Positions 45,061 through 59,600 are shown, counted from the first letter of the stretch. The stretch: 64,000 nucleotides of DNA from Pomacea canaliculata (GCF_003073045.1 NC_037599.1:20154555-20218554); one strand, 5' to 3'. Translations and numbers: made by a program. The notes: generated by a model from the letters alone, not told the origin.

Positions 45061-46666
45061 GCAGTGTGTTACACTCCATGGATGCAGAACGAGTGGTGCA
45101 GGAGACAGAGCTGTGAGGGAAACACTGCCATTACACTCGCTTCTACCTACAGCATTCTGCCGACAGCAGTAGCACTACCTGCTGTAAAGAGGGCGAGAGA
45201 AGAGGGCAGACCTTGCAGCTGTGTCTTTGGGCAACCAGTAGCATTGTTGCTAAATGCAGCCAGCATTATTATTATTATAATTATTATTACTTTATACTTA
45301 TTTGTGTTATTGAGTAGTAAGGATAATATTGTAAAGCATCATCATTGTAGGGAGGGGATCTATAGAGAAACTTCTGACCACCTCAGCCCACAAAGCCAAG
45401 TCAGATCTTGATGTGGAGGGGCAACTTTTTGATTGTGCTTTGGTCTCGACAACATCGAAGCCTGAAAAGTGGTCTTTAGCTACTGACTACTTTGGGAATG
45501 TTTTTTTCAGCATTCATACTTTAGTCAGTGCATAATACCATGCAAATACAAATAATGGCATGCTTTTCGCTGGTTTGTTATTGTTGAAGACATAAAAGAT
45601 GTCTCCTTATATTTACTGTATACTTGTCTCTTGTTTGCATACATTGCTGCTGTCTATTCTACCTCCACATTCAGTGTGATCAAGGTTTCATCATGCATTT
45701 AGCAATATAGTTTGCAGTCATACAAGGGGTGTTACCCAGACAGTACTGTTTCTTACTCCTATGCATTTATATGTGCCTTTAGCGATGATTTTATGCAAAT
45801 TAGGAATCTGGACTGGGCACTTTTATGTGCTTCATGTTTTGATGCCGTTTTCTGACATTCCCTGTTGACTTGGCTTTGGTATGTTGTAACTGTTATGAAT
45901 GCAGTAGTTTATTACCAAGGGTTAACATTCCTGATACTGTTATGCACTGTTTCATAGCGTGGTTGAATTATTCTCTGCTTGAGGTTGTGTTATTTTGAGC
46001 CTAGAGTTGTGATGTGGCCTTTTAAAACATATTTTTTATGCACGAAGCAGCTTTTTTATACATTGACTAGCAGTAAAATAAGGTTTTCCTTCATTTGTAA
46101 ACCACGCTGCAATCCAAGGGCTTTCAGTTCTAACATAAACTAAGACTTTCAACATTTTAACACAAACATCCATTCTTGTTTTTTAAGTACACCTATTTCC
46201 ATGTATATGCTAGTTTTTATGCACACCTGTGTAGCATGTTATACTTTTGTATTATCTTTTAGCCTCCCCCAAAACTCCGAGTTGTGCTTTGTAGCCAACA
46301 AAGCAAATAGGGTACAAATTGGCTAGAAGAGCTCATACATTTACTGTTCATACATATTCTTGCGTCTTTGGTAAGCATCCATGTTCACGTTTTAGAACTC
46401 GCTAGATCCACATTTGTGGGTGATTATGTCTTCACATGCTACTGCGGTGCTTTCTTCTTTTGTGGTTCATGATAGTTTTGGTTTACTTTGATGTTGTAAC
46501 ATTGGATTGTTGTAATCTATTTTGTGAACATTCATGTTCCTGGCACAAAGGCAAAGCATCTTCACCTGTTGATGACATTTTTCTGTGCAGCTGTTTTCCA
46601 TAGTGTATTGATTTTATTTATTGAGCATGCCATGTATGATGAGTGGTTTTAATTTTTTTTAAATTG

Positions 46667-47351
46667 TACAGTGGTGCCTCGGCAATCAACAACAATCCAT
46701 TGTGTAAGGCTGGTCAAGTGCCAGTCAGATCAAGTGTCGAGTACCTTTTCCACCCATAACAAATGATGTAACTGTAACTGGTTTTAGCCTCAACCAGTAG
46801 CTAACTACCTTGTGTTATTCAGAGTATTTTATAGTATGGCATGTATAAAATGATGGGTTTGTTTCTGCCTGTTTTTTGTTTCTCCACATTAGTAATAATC
46901 CCTCTCATCCACTATTTAAGACCTTTGTTATCACTTTCACTCCTTTTGCTTTGTCTGGCACTGTAATGGCCTCGACTTAACCCTGCCGTACTGAATGGCT
47001 AATTCAGACACACTTATGTCACATGTGTATTCATGCTGGCAACAATTTCTTTTGCTAATTCATTTGTCATTCTTACTGTTTTCCTCTACTCAAAGCATCA
47101 GAACATTTCTTGAGTGACATGATGACGGTATGGTATATATGCATAAAAATATATTTTTAAAAGAAAGATATCAGGAACACAAGCACCAGGACAGGTCTTT
47201 ACCGATTGAAATCAACATGCAAAGTGACCATGTCCCCTTTATTTTCCGCAAAGTGGAACAGGTAAGGTTTTAGTACAATGAGTTCTGAGCAAGTGGTTGA
47301 GCCGAAACAGAATTTGAGGACCATAATGTCGAGTGCCGAGATATCACTGTA
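46667..47351. mobile_element. MITE with Tc1/mariner-style ends
   Basis: The left end TACAGTGGTGCCTCGGCA and the right end GTGCCGAGATATCACTGTA are inverted repeats (about 15 of 18 positions match) with TA at both outer edges, as expected for a TA target site duplication. The 685-bp interior has no transposase ORF, so it is non-autonomous. It lies about 1.6 kb after the KANK stop, possibly inside the 3' UTR. Confidence 0.7.
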
Positions 47352-47539
47352 CCATGCATAAAACTCTATAACCTAGGCAAGGGTGGGCCTCAAGTGTAGA
47401 TATTAGACATTCAGCAGTCGCATAATGGCTTTGATTGATGTTTGTGAAGAATCTGTATTATTTGAAGCTATAGCTGTGGCTGTGCATCATGTGGAGTCAA
47501 ACATCACAGAGTGTAACATATTGAGCTGTAACTGCAACA

Positions 47540-47545
47540 AATAAA
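47540..47545 (+). terminator. Candidate poly(A) signal for KANK
   Basis: This AATAAA is one of few clear hexamers downstream of KANK; another is at 47988. Using either would make a 3' UTR of about 2.5-2.9 kb that includes the MITE. Earlier variants (AATAAG near 46076) could be used instead. Confidence 0.25.
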
Positions 47546-48810
47546 ATGAATGTAGTAAGTTATGGACGAGGGGGAAGGGAGGAAGAGAATGAGTGTGAGG
47601 GATCATTAGCACTGTTGTCTCCAATGTGAATCTGTAAAAGCATTCGTTGACTCTTCCTATTGTATGCAACACATCTCTGCCTTCAGCTTTGCCAGTAAGG
47701 CACCATGGGTAAAATTTAAACCCATTAACAAGGTAGTCTTGCAGACTAACACATCGAGAAAAATGAGCAGGAATGAAGTCAGCAATTATTGATTTAGTTG
47801 GTTTTTAAAAATTGTTCTTTTGGAGGCTTGTATCTTATGGAGTACAGAATTGCATTTCTTCCATGGCAAATGCATTGTCAGGCAGTCCAGACAGTTTGCT
47901 CTGACTGTGGTAGCAGGAAGGCAGGACAGCCAGGTCAAAAATGTAGAGTAATGCATCTGCGTAAGATGTACAGGTGCATACATATAGAATAAATTCATAT
48001 ACTCTGAAGTCTTACAAGCACTAGTTTGTGCTTCCAAAGGCACTTCATGAGTATTTGCAAATATATAATATATATGCACACACACTTGTTATGGAACATA
48101 TAAAAAGCTTCTTTTGCTTGCTAGTTTTTCTCCTTGTGGGCTATTTTCATGTAGAACAAATAGTTTTCTAACATCAACTTTTTTGTTATAGCATAGTTTG
48201 CACAGGAGGTGGAGAATATAATGCGCACCAAGCATGCAAACATACCAAATATGCATGACCACAGTCTGTAAATTGGGAAATCTCCAAAAGTATCAGCTTT
48301 AATCATCACAACATGTTTTCTGCTGTAGACATTGAATAAATGTCTACTTTGAACATTTTCTTTTGCCAGCAAAGTTCTAAATGCATTTTGTATATCTGTT
48401 TTAATGTTGGGATTAAACAAAATTACTTGAAAAAGCAAAATCAAACTAAAAATAAACAAGAAATTGGATTGTACATCATCCCTCCATAACAAATATGTCA
48501 TAGTTACCATTTTACCCATCAATATGGCTTTCATTATTTAATGTTATTTTATTCCTATTTACATATAAGAAACTGCAAGATATATTCCTCTTAAGCACTA
48601 GATCATATAAAACTGTATCAGCAACAATTTCCTATATATGCATGCCTTATCGTGGCACAGGGTCTTTGCATTTCTTCTACATGACAAGCAGAGCTGGTCA
48701 TGACAGGAGCACGTTGCTGGAGTATTGTGCATAATCGAGAAAAAATACTGAATTTAATGTACATCAGGGCTGGAAGACATTTTGTGCTGAGTTTTACAGC
48801 GAGCTATCTT

Positions 48811-49045
48811 GCCGGATAGCCAAGTGGTTAGGGCACCGCTTCAATGCTAGTGTGGCACATCGATTTCACCCAGTGAACCCAGCTGTCATGAATGTGTATC
48901 TAACTCCATAGAGGATTTAGGGAAAGGTAAAGCAGTGAGAGGGTGCACAGATTGGCAGCACCATCTTATAAAACTGGCTCTGCAAAAGGTGTGGTCTCTG
49001 ATACCTCACCCCCACTTTCCACCATTTCTTCATGTTTTTAAAAAA
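48811..49045 (+). mobile_element. tRNA-derived SINE
   Basis: Head: GGATAGCCAAGTGGTTAGGG (A box at 48817-48830) with a degenerate B box about 30 bp on (CATCGATTTCACCC). Body: GAACCCAGCTGTCATGAATG, GGTAAAGCAGTGAGAGGGTG and CACCATCTTATAAAACTGGC, then a T/A-rich end. This is the layout of a tRNA-headed SINE. The head is too mutated to fold as a working tRNA. Confidence 0.7.
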
Positions 49046-50380
49046 TGAGGAAATGATCTTTACCTTTTGCCATCCAAGATGCTGCTTGTAAACTTCCACC
49101 TTATGTGATTATTGGTGGCCATTTTTCATGGTAATTGAGGTTTTCTAAAATGCTAGTGTTCAGGAGAGCTAATGGAAGTTTTTCTGTTAATTCGGTGCTG
49201 GTTCACAGCGGGAATGCTGTTTGCTAGAATACTAGGTGTAGGCTTTTTTTTCTCAGTGCTTATGCTTTCAATCAGGGACTAAAGTGTATCTTTTCTTGTT
49301 TCTTTGATATTCACTTTCTAGAAGCTTTACACATGAAGACACAAGAAGGTTGGATAGTAGCTGGCATCAGTTTTCTGGGTAAAGGGGTTGGGTCTTTTTC
49401 TTTTTTTTTCTGTATGTGTGTGCTGTGATTAAGTACTTTTCAGTTTTGGGGGTGATGGCTCATACCTTTAGTAAAGAAATACATTGAAGAGACAGAAAAA
49501 TCTGTGCCATTCCAGTATTGTTTTTCCTAACTGTTGCTGTCACTGTGGGACGATATTAGCACTTATGATAAATAATGATGAATGTACTTTAACAGGCAGG
49601 CTACAGTAAAATTGTCAAAATACTTGCTAGATAAGGGCAAAATTTTTATTAGCAAAGAGAGCACAGAATAAGTGAGACTTTTGGATAGGCAGAGATGCAT
49701 GGCCAGCTGAATTTTGTCTTGTTTTTATTCGTCAGTCATTCCTGTTGCTGTAAAAATTTATGACATTCCATTTACTTTTTTATGTTTTGTTCTTGTAATG
49801 CATAGAATTGCTGTGACATTGTCACTTTTATGTACATTTGTTTTAGCTGTGTTTTGTAATTGGATGCTTTTATTAAATAGGAGCCACGGAGATAATTTTT
49901 GATTTGCACTGTGAACAAAATTAACAGTTAATACGAAAAGAGATTCCATAAAGGATGGCCATGCCTAAGCCTGCCTAGAACTGCAGCTGATCGCATGATG
50001 CTTGTGTTCTCATGTTCTTGAGGTCCTCATACAGAAATACTGGATGCACATTATTGAACTGCCAGGAAGTGCCTTAGTAGGTGATAGTTCAAGATCAATG
50101 GAAAATGAATTCAGTGATGCAGACAAGGGTGGCAGTTTTTTTAAGTAACATTAATGCACATTTCAAACAATCTGGTGATATTTTCCTTGGAAAGGGAGGG
50201 TCTAGCATCTGCATTTCTGTATGCAACTTTCTAGCTGTAATAAAAATTAACATTGCACCATGTTTTTCTTTGCACCTTGAATACATGGAACAACTATCTT
50301 TTGTAAAATGTACTCATTAATTAATATGATTGAAATAGAGTGTGCTGGTTTGAATCAGAGTATATAGATCAGTTAGACTT

Positions 50381-50386
50381 TTTATT
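50381..50386 (-). terminator. Poly(A) signal for PPWD1
   Basis: TTTATT on + is AATAAA on the minus strand, 264 bp after the PPWD1 stop (50650), in AT-rich sequence. Confidence 0.55.
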
Positions 50387-50649
50387 CCAGAGCACAAATG
50401 TTACCACTTTTAATGATCTATACAACATTCTTGGCATTCTTTCTGTTCAAAACGTTTGAGAAATTTAGTCAATATACCAGTAGTCTTGCAGTTCACACAA
50501 TAGATTGTGCAAACCATACAAAAGGAGCAAGGTCTCTGCAGGCTCATTTCCACGCCATTCTCCTTTCCCCCCCCCCATTCCACACATCTTGCAGTCACCT
50601 TGCATTGTAACTATGTTGTCCTGCACAAGTTCTTTCCCCACATGAGGAG

Positions 50650-53600
50650 CTATTTGATGGTAATGTTGGTGATGCGGATGTCGTCATAAGGTTTGTCCGT
50701 CTTGGGATGCGTCTTGACCGCGCTGATGCTTTGTACAACCTCCATGCCCTTCACCACACGACCAAAGACTGTGTGTTTGTTGTCCAGCCAAGGCTGCAAG
50801 ATAGAGATTTGAGTAGTGAATTAAAATACAAAACAAACTACTACCTTGTGTTAGGGCAATAAGCCCACATAGATGAAACTGAAAAAAAAATTTCAGCCAA
50901 AAAAAGTAAAAATAGGTGTTTGTGGCAAACTCCCCCTGCCTACGCAAAGAGATGGGTCCCTGATTTATCCAGGAAGATAAAAGGCAGAGGAACCAGAAAG
51001 AATCCACCTTCCACGTCATTCCTAGATGTGATAAACCACTTACAATTGTTTAGTGCCCATTTAGCCCCTAGGCTATGGAAGCAATGAGTTTTTAAATATT
51101 CTAGCAGTTGCTCAGATTTTTCTCATGATGATTTAATTCATCTAAAATAACCACTCAAGCATTTGTGTACATACATAAACTGAGGAAAAATTTTAGTACC
51201 GTGGGTACAACTGTAACGAAGAACTGAGATCCGTTTGTATTTGGACCAGCATTGGCCATTGAAAGAGTGTAAGGGCGATCATGCCGCAGGTTGGGATGAA
51301 ACTCGTCTTCAAACTCACCACCCCAGATGGATTCTCCTCCTGAGCCATTACCTGTTGACATCAGATACATATGCTCAAGTTTGGAAGAGAATTCAAAGAG
51401 ATCTTACATTAATGTATGATAGAGAACAAAGGGATACTTTGATGTATTGAGATTGAAGAGGTTGGGGGAGGGGAGGAACCAAAGGCACAAATAAACCAAC
51501 AGAAATAAACACATCCTAGCATGAATTCACTGCAAAGATGTGAACTGGTAAGCAAAACTTTTTTTTAAAGGTGACAGCACAAATCAATGTAGATATTAGA
51601 AAACACTAAGTTTTTAATTTTCCTTTGGCCAGCTTGGGTATAAAGGGAAAAAAGTTAAAAAGTTAAAAAAAAAAAAAACTACCAAGCTGGACTTCGATGA
51701 TAGATACTGATGTTCTAAATCATTTCTGCTTAAAATATTAGACTTCAAAACAACCATTTAATGTTGTTTTCATATTTTAAAGTTCAACTCTTCTACATAC
51801 TGAAATCTTGGCTGGAAACGATTCAGAACCTGAGTGTCAGTCTCATTTAAGCCCGATGCTATTTCCCTAGTCATTCCCTTTTTTTTGCAGATTGCTCAAA
51901 AATATAAATAATGCATTTTAAGAGAGTGTCTTAGCCTGCCAGTGCATTGATCAATTGCTCTTACCTGGCGTTAGTTCCCCTATAAATCTTCAGTCAAGCA
52001 TAACAATGGCAGAGGAAGCATGACCAAGTGAAAACAAAAATGCCAAAAAAAACTTTCTCCCTCATAAGACTCCTCTAAAACCCTATTTTAGTGAGTTTTA
52101 ATAGGAAAGTTTTACTGTATTTTATTTTTAAAACATGGACTTTTTTTAGGGAGTTGACCATGGAACAGCCTACAGAAGATAATTTTTTTTTTTTAGCAAA
52201 CCCTTAAGACACAAAACGTAACCTCTCGTCTTCTTACCCTGTGGGTCACCAGTTTGGATCATAAAGCTTTTAATGACGCGGTGAAAGATGTGATTGTTGT
52301 AATAACCATTGCGGCTGTGGACACAAAAGTTCTCCACAGTCTTTGGACACCTGAAATATCAGACAATGTACATTAATATTTGACAGTTCAGGAGGATGAT
52401 AACCTGACCAATGGTTAAATTTATGTTTTGAGGTGTGTAGTTTGAAAAAGAGAGTGTGCGGACATGCATGAATGTAAATGTTGTTACATATTTGGGTATA
52501 TATTTACCATAAGCACACTTACTCTTTGGCAAACAGTTTACAATGGATGTCTCCCATTGTTGTGTGGATGATGCAGGTGTCTGACACTCTTGTATATGCT
52601 GAGTCCTGGCAGAAACAAAATAAAATCGAGTCTGGATTTAACACACGCTTGCACAGAGAATTAGTAACTGTAAATTCTAAACACTTATTCTTTGATGGGA
52701 GTGTCTGAACCTGTGGCTGAGGAGAATTAAAAAAGCCCACCTAGTATTAGTGCATCTAGAAATTCCTTTTGATGTTAAAAGATGTTAGTAACTAAACAGC
52801 ATAAACATAAAAAATATGTCACATCCATAGAAGACAATCAGGTTTTTGTTTTCAGTATCACAGGAATAACAAGACAATGACCAATGAATATGCAATCATT
52901 CTATGCTATCTGGCACAACAAGGGAATGGAACAAGACATCTCAAACATGGCCTGACATTTGCTATCATGCAGATGGAACCTCAGAACACTAATACAGACA
53001 CTACTCTCACTTTTGGGGTATTTCCAAATAGTTTTAAGAAACTTGAATGAATGAACAATGAAGCAATTTTCTGTATATCACAAAATCAAAAATGAAAGCA
53101 AATTAATCTATTGCAAAAGAACTCAACAGATCATCTATAAATGTACCTGTGTTGCAGCTAGGACTTCCTCTTTTGATGGTTTCTCATTGAAAATGTCCCT
53201 CTCACTGTCACCTCTGTAAGCAGATAAAACCACACGGTGTTTTTTTCCAATTTAATACACGACAACTTGTGCGTCAAATTCTGCATGATCTTTTATACAA
53301 AATGGTCACATCAAGCTAAGTGTGTGATTTTTCATAAAAGCCCTTATTAAGCAGAGTCTAGCTTTCGACCTGCTTTGATTCTGAGAGTAAATTCTGTAAA
53401 ACTGCCTACAAACAAATGTGTAAAATTCTGAACAAAAGCAAATGTGAGTTGAATTTTCAAGTACTCCCTTTCACCTATTTCCCACATCTGAACCCCAAGG
53501 TTCTATTAAAATGCACATCAGCAATTGGCAATCAAAACTCTTAACCTACAACCTGTGAGTAGTTCAAAATTTCTAAAAGTTAAAGTAACAAGACACCTTT

Positions 53601-56600
53601 ACTTGGACAGAAAGACACTTTTACAATGTGTACACAATAAAGACACTACAATCTATGTGTACACACTAACTTAAGAAAAAACACTATTCATGCATACATA
53701 CACTCTTCCACCTGCCCACCCACACACATATACTACAAGAATCTGGAAAAGCATACTTGTGCGTATCTTCAGGCTCACGATGGGTAAACATGTAGAAGCG
53801 ATTTTTTTTAAAGGCTGTACAGAATAGTATGGGATCCTGAAATACAGACTGCAAGAGTGGGTTGTCTGAGGCAGCCATCTCTGCATTGGCCTTTTGCTTA
53901 GGCTTTCCAGCTCCTTGAAACAGGCTGAGATGTAGGAATCGCGCGTTCTCTGGCTTCCCCAGCATTCTCATGCAGCTGTTGGTGTGCAAGTTGATGACTG
54001 AAAACAAGTCCTAAAATTATTGCTTATCTAGGAAGCATGACTATTATCCATGACTGTCTTGCTGTACATAAAGTTAATTTCTTCACAGACATGAAGATTC
54101 CTATGCCACCTCTTACAGTGCAGTCTATAGAAAGTTCTATGTACAACTGGACTCACAGAATTGAATAAAAAAAGGTATGCTAAAATGTAAAATTATTCAA
54201 CATGCCCTTCTTTGTAATACCATGTCAACAAATCTTTTTTGTGGCATGTAATAATAAAGGAAAGTGTGCCAGACAGGCATATCTTTTCAAACAGTACACA
54301 TAGGTGATTAATAACATGACAGCATTAAATATACAATTCTGTGGTAAGTCTTGGTATAAAAGAAGTTTTGGGGCATGCATGTCATTAAGTGTATACTCTG
54401 AAGAATAAAGTATTTCATAACACAGAGTAGGAGCCATCAGAAAGACTTGGCATGCTATCATGCATGACATGTTGCTTACCTTTGATGCCTAGCATCGTAG
54501 AGTAGAGAAGAAAATTACCACTCTCATCAAACACTGCAACGTAAGTGTGAGGGTTATTATCAGCTGAGAAAATGCTAATCTTCAAGCAAAAGCTTAATGT
54601 CAATAGAATGAATAGATGGACACATTTATCTTCAATATTGTTCAGTAAGCAGGATAAAATTCAGATGCATTTTCCCCTTAGAAAATTATAAAATATGTAC
54701 TCATATGCTACAGATTTAAAAAAAATTAAAACAATACAAATAAAGAAAATCAGATGGTATTTGTCCACTGCAAATGGCACTAACCTAAGTTCGAAAAGTG
54801 AAAACTCTCAGATTTCTCGAGATCTCTGTCAACAGCCAAACGTCGTCCAAACTCCATATTAGGCACCTGCTGTTTCATTTGCTGCAGCTCGGTAAATCTT
54901 TGCAGAGACTCATCCAAAACTTTCCAAAGCTTGGCAGTCCCAAACCTGAATATCCGCACCTTGCAAAAGTAAAGTTTACCTTTTCATGAGAGGCTTACAG
55001 CACTCTCAATGTATGCCCAAATGAAAGACAAGTTCACATAAATAGTCACAGATTACAAACAGTTAATGTCAATATGTCAGCAGGGACAAATAACATAAGA
55101 AGTCTTGGCAATCTATTACTGAAGGTATCTTATGAATTATTGTTGCATTACAACAAATCTGTTCTATCCAATTAAATTTTTTTTTCTTCACATCAAATAA
55201 ACATTACCAAGAATAAGCATAAATCCATAAGCAAACCCCATCCAGATGTTACAAGGTTTCACAAAGGCTGTTTATGAAACAAAGGTCACCTACCTTTCTG
55301 TCTGTTGCCATAGTGGCCATAAGTTTTCCATCTGGGGAGAAGGTGACATCAGTTGGACTGGCATTGCACTGAAAGCAGGCAACAAAAACTGTTTACAAGT
55401 GCTAATATACAAGGGCACATAAGCAATGTGGTACACAAAAATATTCAAACTATATCCACCTTGCAGTCTATGCAAGTGATGCATTTTGGATGACAGAGCA
55501 TGGTTAAAAATTGTAAACATAGTCTTCAAATCACTTTGTTTATGAAATATGTTTATAAACGAAATCATGTCGCAATGGATGTGTACAACAAAGTCAAGAC
55601 TCTCCATTCATGGTGTTTTCTGCTAGCACTCATCATGTTCAATCTATTGCTATGAACAAGGGATGTTAAATTAAACTGTTGTCCTGACCAGTGCACACTA
55701 ACAAACTCTAACAACACTCAGATGGTGGCAGCAACATTAAGCAACAACTAAACACTCAAGCAATATCATACAGGCCACATAACAGAAAACATGACTGAGC
55801 ACAGACAAAGATGAGGAGTAAGCGGAAAAATTAGCTACTTATGCAAGATATTTCTAAAGGCAGACTTGAAAGTTACAAACATAGTCACAGTTCTTTGCAT
55901 AGAGTTGGGGACTGCAATAGTAGATCGAAGACTTGAGTGTCTCGGGTTATAAGTTGTCAATATAGCTCCAGCAGGTTCTCTCTACCAGTTTGACACTGGG
56001 AGCGTAGAGAAAATTTGAAAATAAGATCTGATGTGTAAACCTTTCCTAAAGTCAAAAGTTACGTTTGAAATTACCTTGAGAAATTCATACAGGTCCGTGT
56101 CTATCTTGGATTCCCAGCTCAGGTTACGAGGAAACTGGTAATCACCTCGCGGCCCTGCCCAGTACTCAACCATTCGACCTTCATCCACACTGACTGCCAC
56201 TGCTGCTACTGGGTTGTACTGCACAGACAGTTAAAAAAGGGTTAGAACCCCATCCTCCCAAACGAATCAGTCATGAATATTATAATACAGCAACAGCAAT
56301 TTAAACTAAAGAAACTTGCCTTGAGGCATACAAATTTTTTTTTTTAAGGAGTATTTAATAAGTAACTAACAACTGACCCGTATGAGCGTCACAGGACTGA
56401 AGTGAAGTTTATCTAGAGTCTTGAGAACATCACCAGCACCTCTTCCATCGTAGATTCGGATGATGCTGGTTCCTTTCTCAGTACTAAAACAACACATCAA
56501 TTCTAATTTCTAGTGATGGTAATATTGTTTACATGAATAATAGATGAGTGCTGCTGCCCACTCTATTCATATTCTTATTCCCACACTTTTCACATCTGCA

Positions 56601-59600
56601 CCTCTTTCAGGCATACTCTAAAACACACTTACTACACTATACTGAAAGAGTGTGGAAAGAGGATGTGACCTTCTCCATGCTACTGGCTGAAAATATTTAG
56701 AGAATGCAAGAATTGGTTGCCACTTTGAGTTAGCTAGAGACTTGTAATAAATTCATAATAGTGCGAGAAAGAATTTTATTTTTTTTAAAAACCCTACAAA
56801 CAAATCTAAACATGGAGGCCATGCACCTGTATACATGTAACTAAGAATCATTCTGTATTTCTCAGTCTAAAGAAAATAATCCTTATTTAATCTAAGGACA
56901 TTGCTAAAACTTTAAAGCTCTCACTTACGCTGTCCTTACAGAAGAATTTAGCAAACAAAATCCAATAAATAAATAAATTTCAGGATAACCAACAGAGCTT
57001 TAAAAAAGTTTAAGACTACTTTATTCATCAGAGCTATTGATTTCTCCCACCCAACCTCCAGTCCAGACTAGGCAGTTATGGTTAATGTGATGCAATCAAC
57101 TAAGCCCGCAGTTCTCAACCGGTGGTACGCGTACTCCTTGGGGTATGGCAAGGGTTATGCAGGGGGACACAGCAACATAAATAAGCACACACCATTATGA
57201 AAATAAGTACTTTTATGTGCGAGGGGTACCTGCGGACATACTTTCACCCTTTAGGGGTACAGTCAAGAAAAAGGTTGAGAATTTCTGAGCTAAACTGTTC
57301 AGTTTAAACTGGCTATTTTAGCTGACTGCGATGTTCTAACTATCTAAGTAACAAGTGCTATTCATGCTACACACCCAGCCCCCGTATTAGGGGTTTAACT
57401 ATTAACTTTCAACAAAGGTATTAGGATATATGTACGCACACAGCAAGGGCAGAGACTGGGTCACCTGAGGCGTAGGTCCATCCACAGCGTGACGGCGTGT
57501 AGCCAAGTCTCAGCATGTTGATCATATCTGTTGAAAAATAAATTATTACTCAGTAAATGTGACATAAAAGAAAACTCGTTAAATGGGCTTTTAACAAAAT
57601 TAAATAATTTTCAGCATTAGAAAATGAAGTAATTTAAAAAAAGGATGTCATTAAGACACATCCTGACCCACGTCATGTGTGTCTGATAGATATTATTCAA
57701 CAGTGAACATAAGAAGACTTCCAGTCATTCATCAAAGACAGCCTTACACTATAGCCTGATCTGTTTTAGCATCAAACTTGCTCAGTAAAAAATTGTTGTT
57801 TTGTGTCTGTCAATGTTCACCTTCACTGCTCAACAATTTAGCAATCTTCACTGAGCTTTCCTCAATCAATGGAAAAATATTTTGAACCCCACTAATACTT
57901 TAAGCAGCAACCTTATGGCTTACCAAAGTTGATGACATCAAACACCTTTGCTGTCTTGTCGTCTGACACTGTACAGCACAGTTCTCCATTTGCACTCATC
58001 GCAAGGTCATTCACTGCACCTGATGGGAAAGAAGCAAAAGTTTTTGAAGAAAATAGATATCTTCTTCAATGACAGTCCAAGAGCTCAATTGTAAACATCA
58101 CTGAATAGACTCCATCAGCATATAACCTGTAATTTCAAAAAGAGTTATAATCTTTGAAGTAAAAAAGTAACTTTCTTATATGACAAATAAGCATAGAACT
58201 TGCACATATATGTAAATGAAGATGCTCTGAAAGAAAAGCACAGAGCAGACAGCAATGGAGGTAGCCACAAACATACCCAGATGACTGCGGAAGTGCTTTC
58301 ACAAAGTCTATGCCTTTCTCTTCTGCTTTTTTCCAGAATTTCACATGACCATCACAGCTGGCTGTTACCAGAAATCCATTTCTGTGTGAAGGAAAATATT
58401 ATCTTACTCAACTGAGAAATACATAAATATATATGCCTGCATTGGCACACATGCACGCATAAATAATATACATATATCTATAAGAATTTTCAATTTGAAA
58501 TAATTTATGGGAAATTAAGCTAGAACAGAAATGATTTTCAGAATGTAAAATGTATCCAGTTTTCTGACAGTGACATCAACATCTGAAACAGATATATGTT
58601 CGTGTCTAAAGTGACAGAAATATTGTGCTAGGATAGGAAATTAGATTTAAGGATGAACTAATATTATTGATATATTAATATTATTACAACACACTGCTGG
58701 ACAAAAGCTAGATAGGAGGTATCATAAATATGAAATAGTTAAAAAAAGAAACATGTTCAATGACATACTTGGCAACAGCAAGATGTGTGACAATTTCCCG
58801 ATGCATATAGCTGGTCTCATAATACTGTGCACATGGCAAACTGTCAAGGTACACCTGTTCAAACTCGAGCACTGTGAACATATAGCAAAAAAACACACAT
58901 AAATTATAAAAATTACATGTTTACTTTTACATTATAAACTGATTTGATTTAGACACCACATCATTATTATTTATTTATATAGTTAACACTGCCATTTCTA
59001 TATGCTACTAGACTTTTGATTTCATCTTTAAAGGTTTGTAAAGGGTGTGAAGAAGCGGTGATAAATGCTTCTTTCCTCACTTTATTACCACTTATTAGCA
59101 CTGCCTCAGTTGCTGAAGCTTTAAAAAATAGAAAAATTCCAGTGAAATCGACCATTGTCACCTTCCGCTGAGTAACCGTGATATTTTCGAAGGTTAGCAG
59201 ATGAACTTGTGTGTGACGTCGGCAAGGGAGACGAAGTGTTGTTTATTGTTAGGATTTGAACAATAGGATTGATGGTGTGTCATTTGTTAGATTAGTGATA
59301 TATATTAGTGATAACAATCAAGATAGCTATGAGCAATGTCAGTTTGAGCCCATTGCATCAGCTCACACTGGGATAGACTTGACATCATTGGAGGACGAAG
59401 AAAATGTTACAGCAACAAAGTAGGTAAGACTAAGCAAGTCACATTCTGTCCATGAATACTTTAGATTCAAGCATTTTAAATATACATAATGCACATTACC
59501 CCTTGAACTGGGGTTGTTGACGAATTTGTAGTGTTTGAAGTGTGAAATTACACTTGGCGTGCTAATTATTTCCTTAAGCATACACACATACGAACCGGAA

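Larger units (their letters stand above)
45061..50380. other. KANK 3' UTR/spacer up to the convergent PPWD1 3' end
   Basis: No coding exon is recognised. It holds an ATT microsatellite (45265-45293), a MITE (46667-47351), AATAAA candidates (47540, 47988) and a SINE (48811-49045). A 137-codon ORF on the minus strand (48121-48534) is AT-rich and unlike any protein I know. Confidence 0.6.

Noticed and set aside
48121..48534. 137-codon ORF on the minus strand
   Set aside because: It is AT-rich and hydrophobic by composition, with no recognisable motif, splice partner or good start context.
48811..48890. Possible functional tRNA
   Set aside because: It has an A box, but the acceptor and T arms do not pair and the B box is degenerate, so it was called a SINE head.
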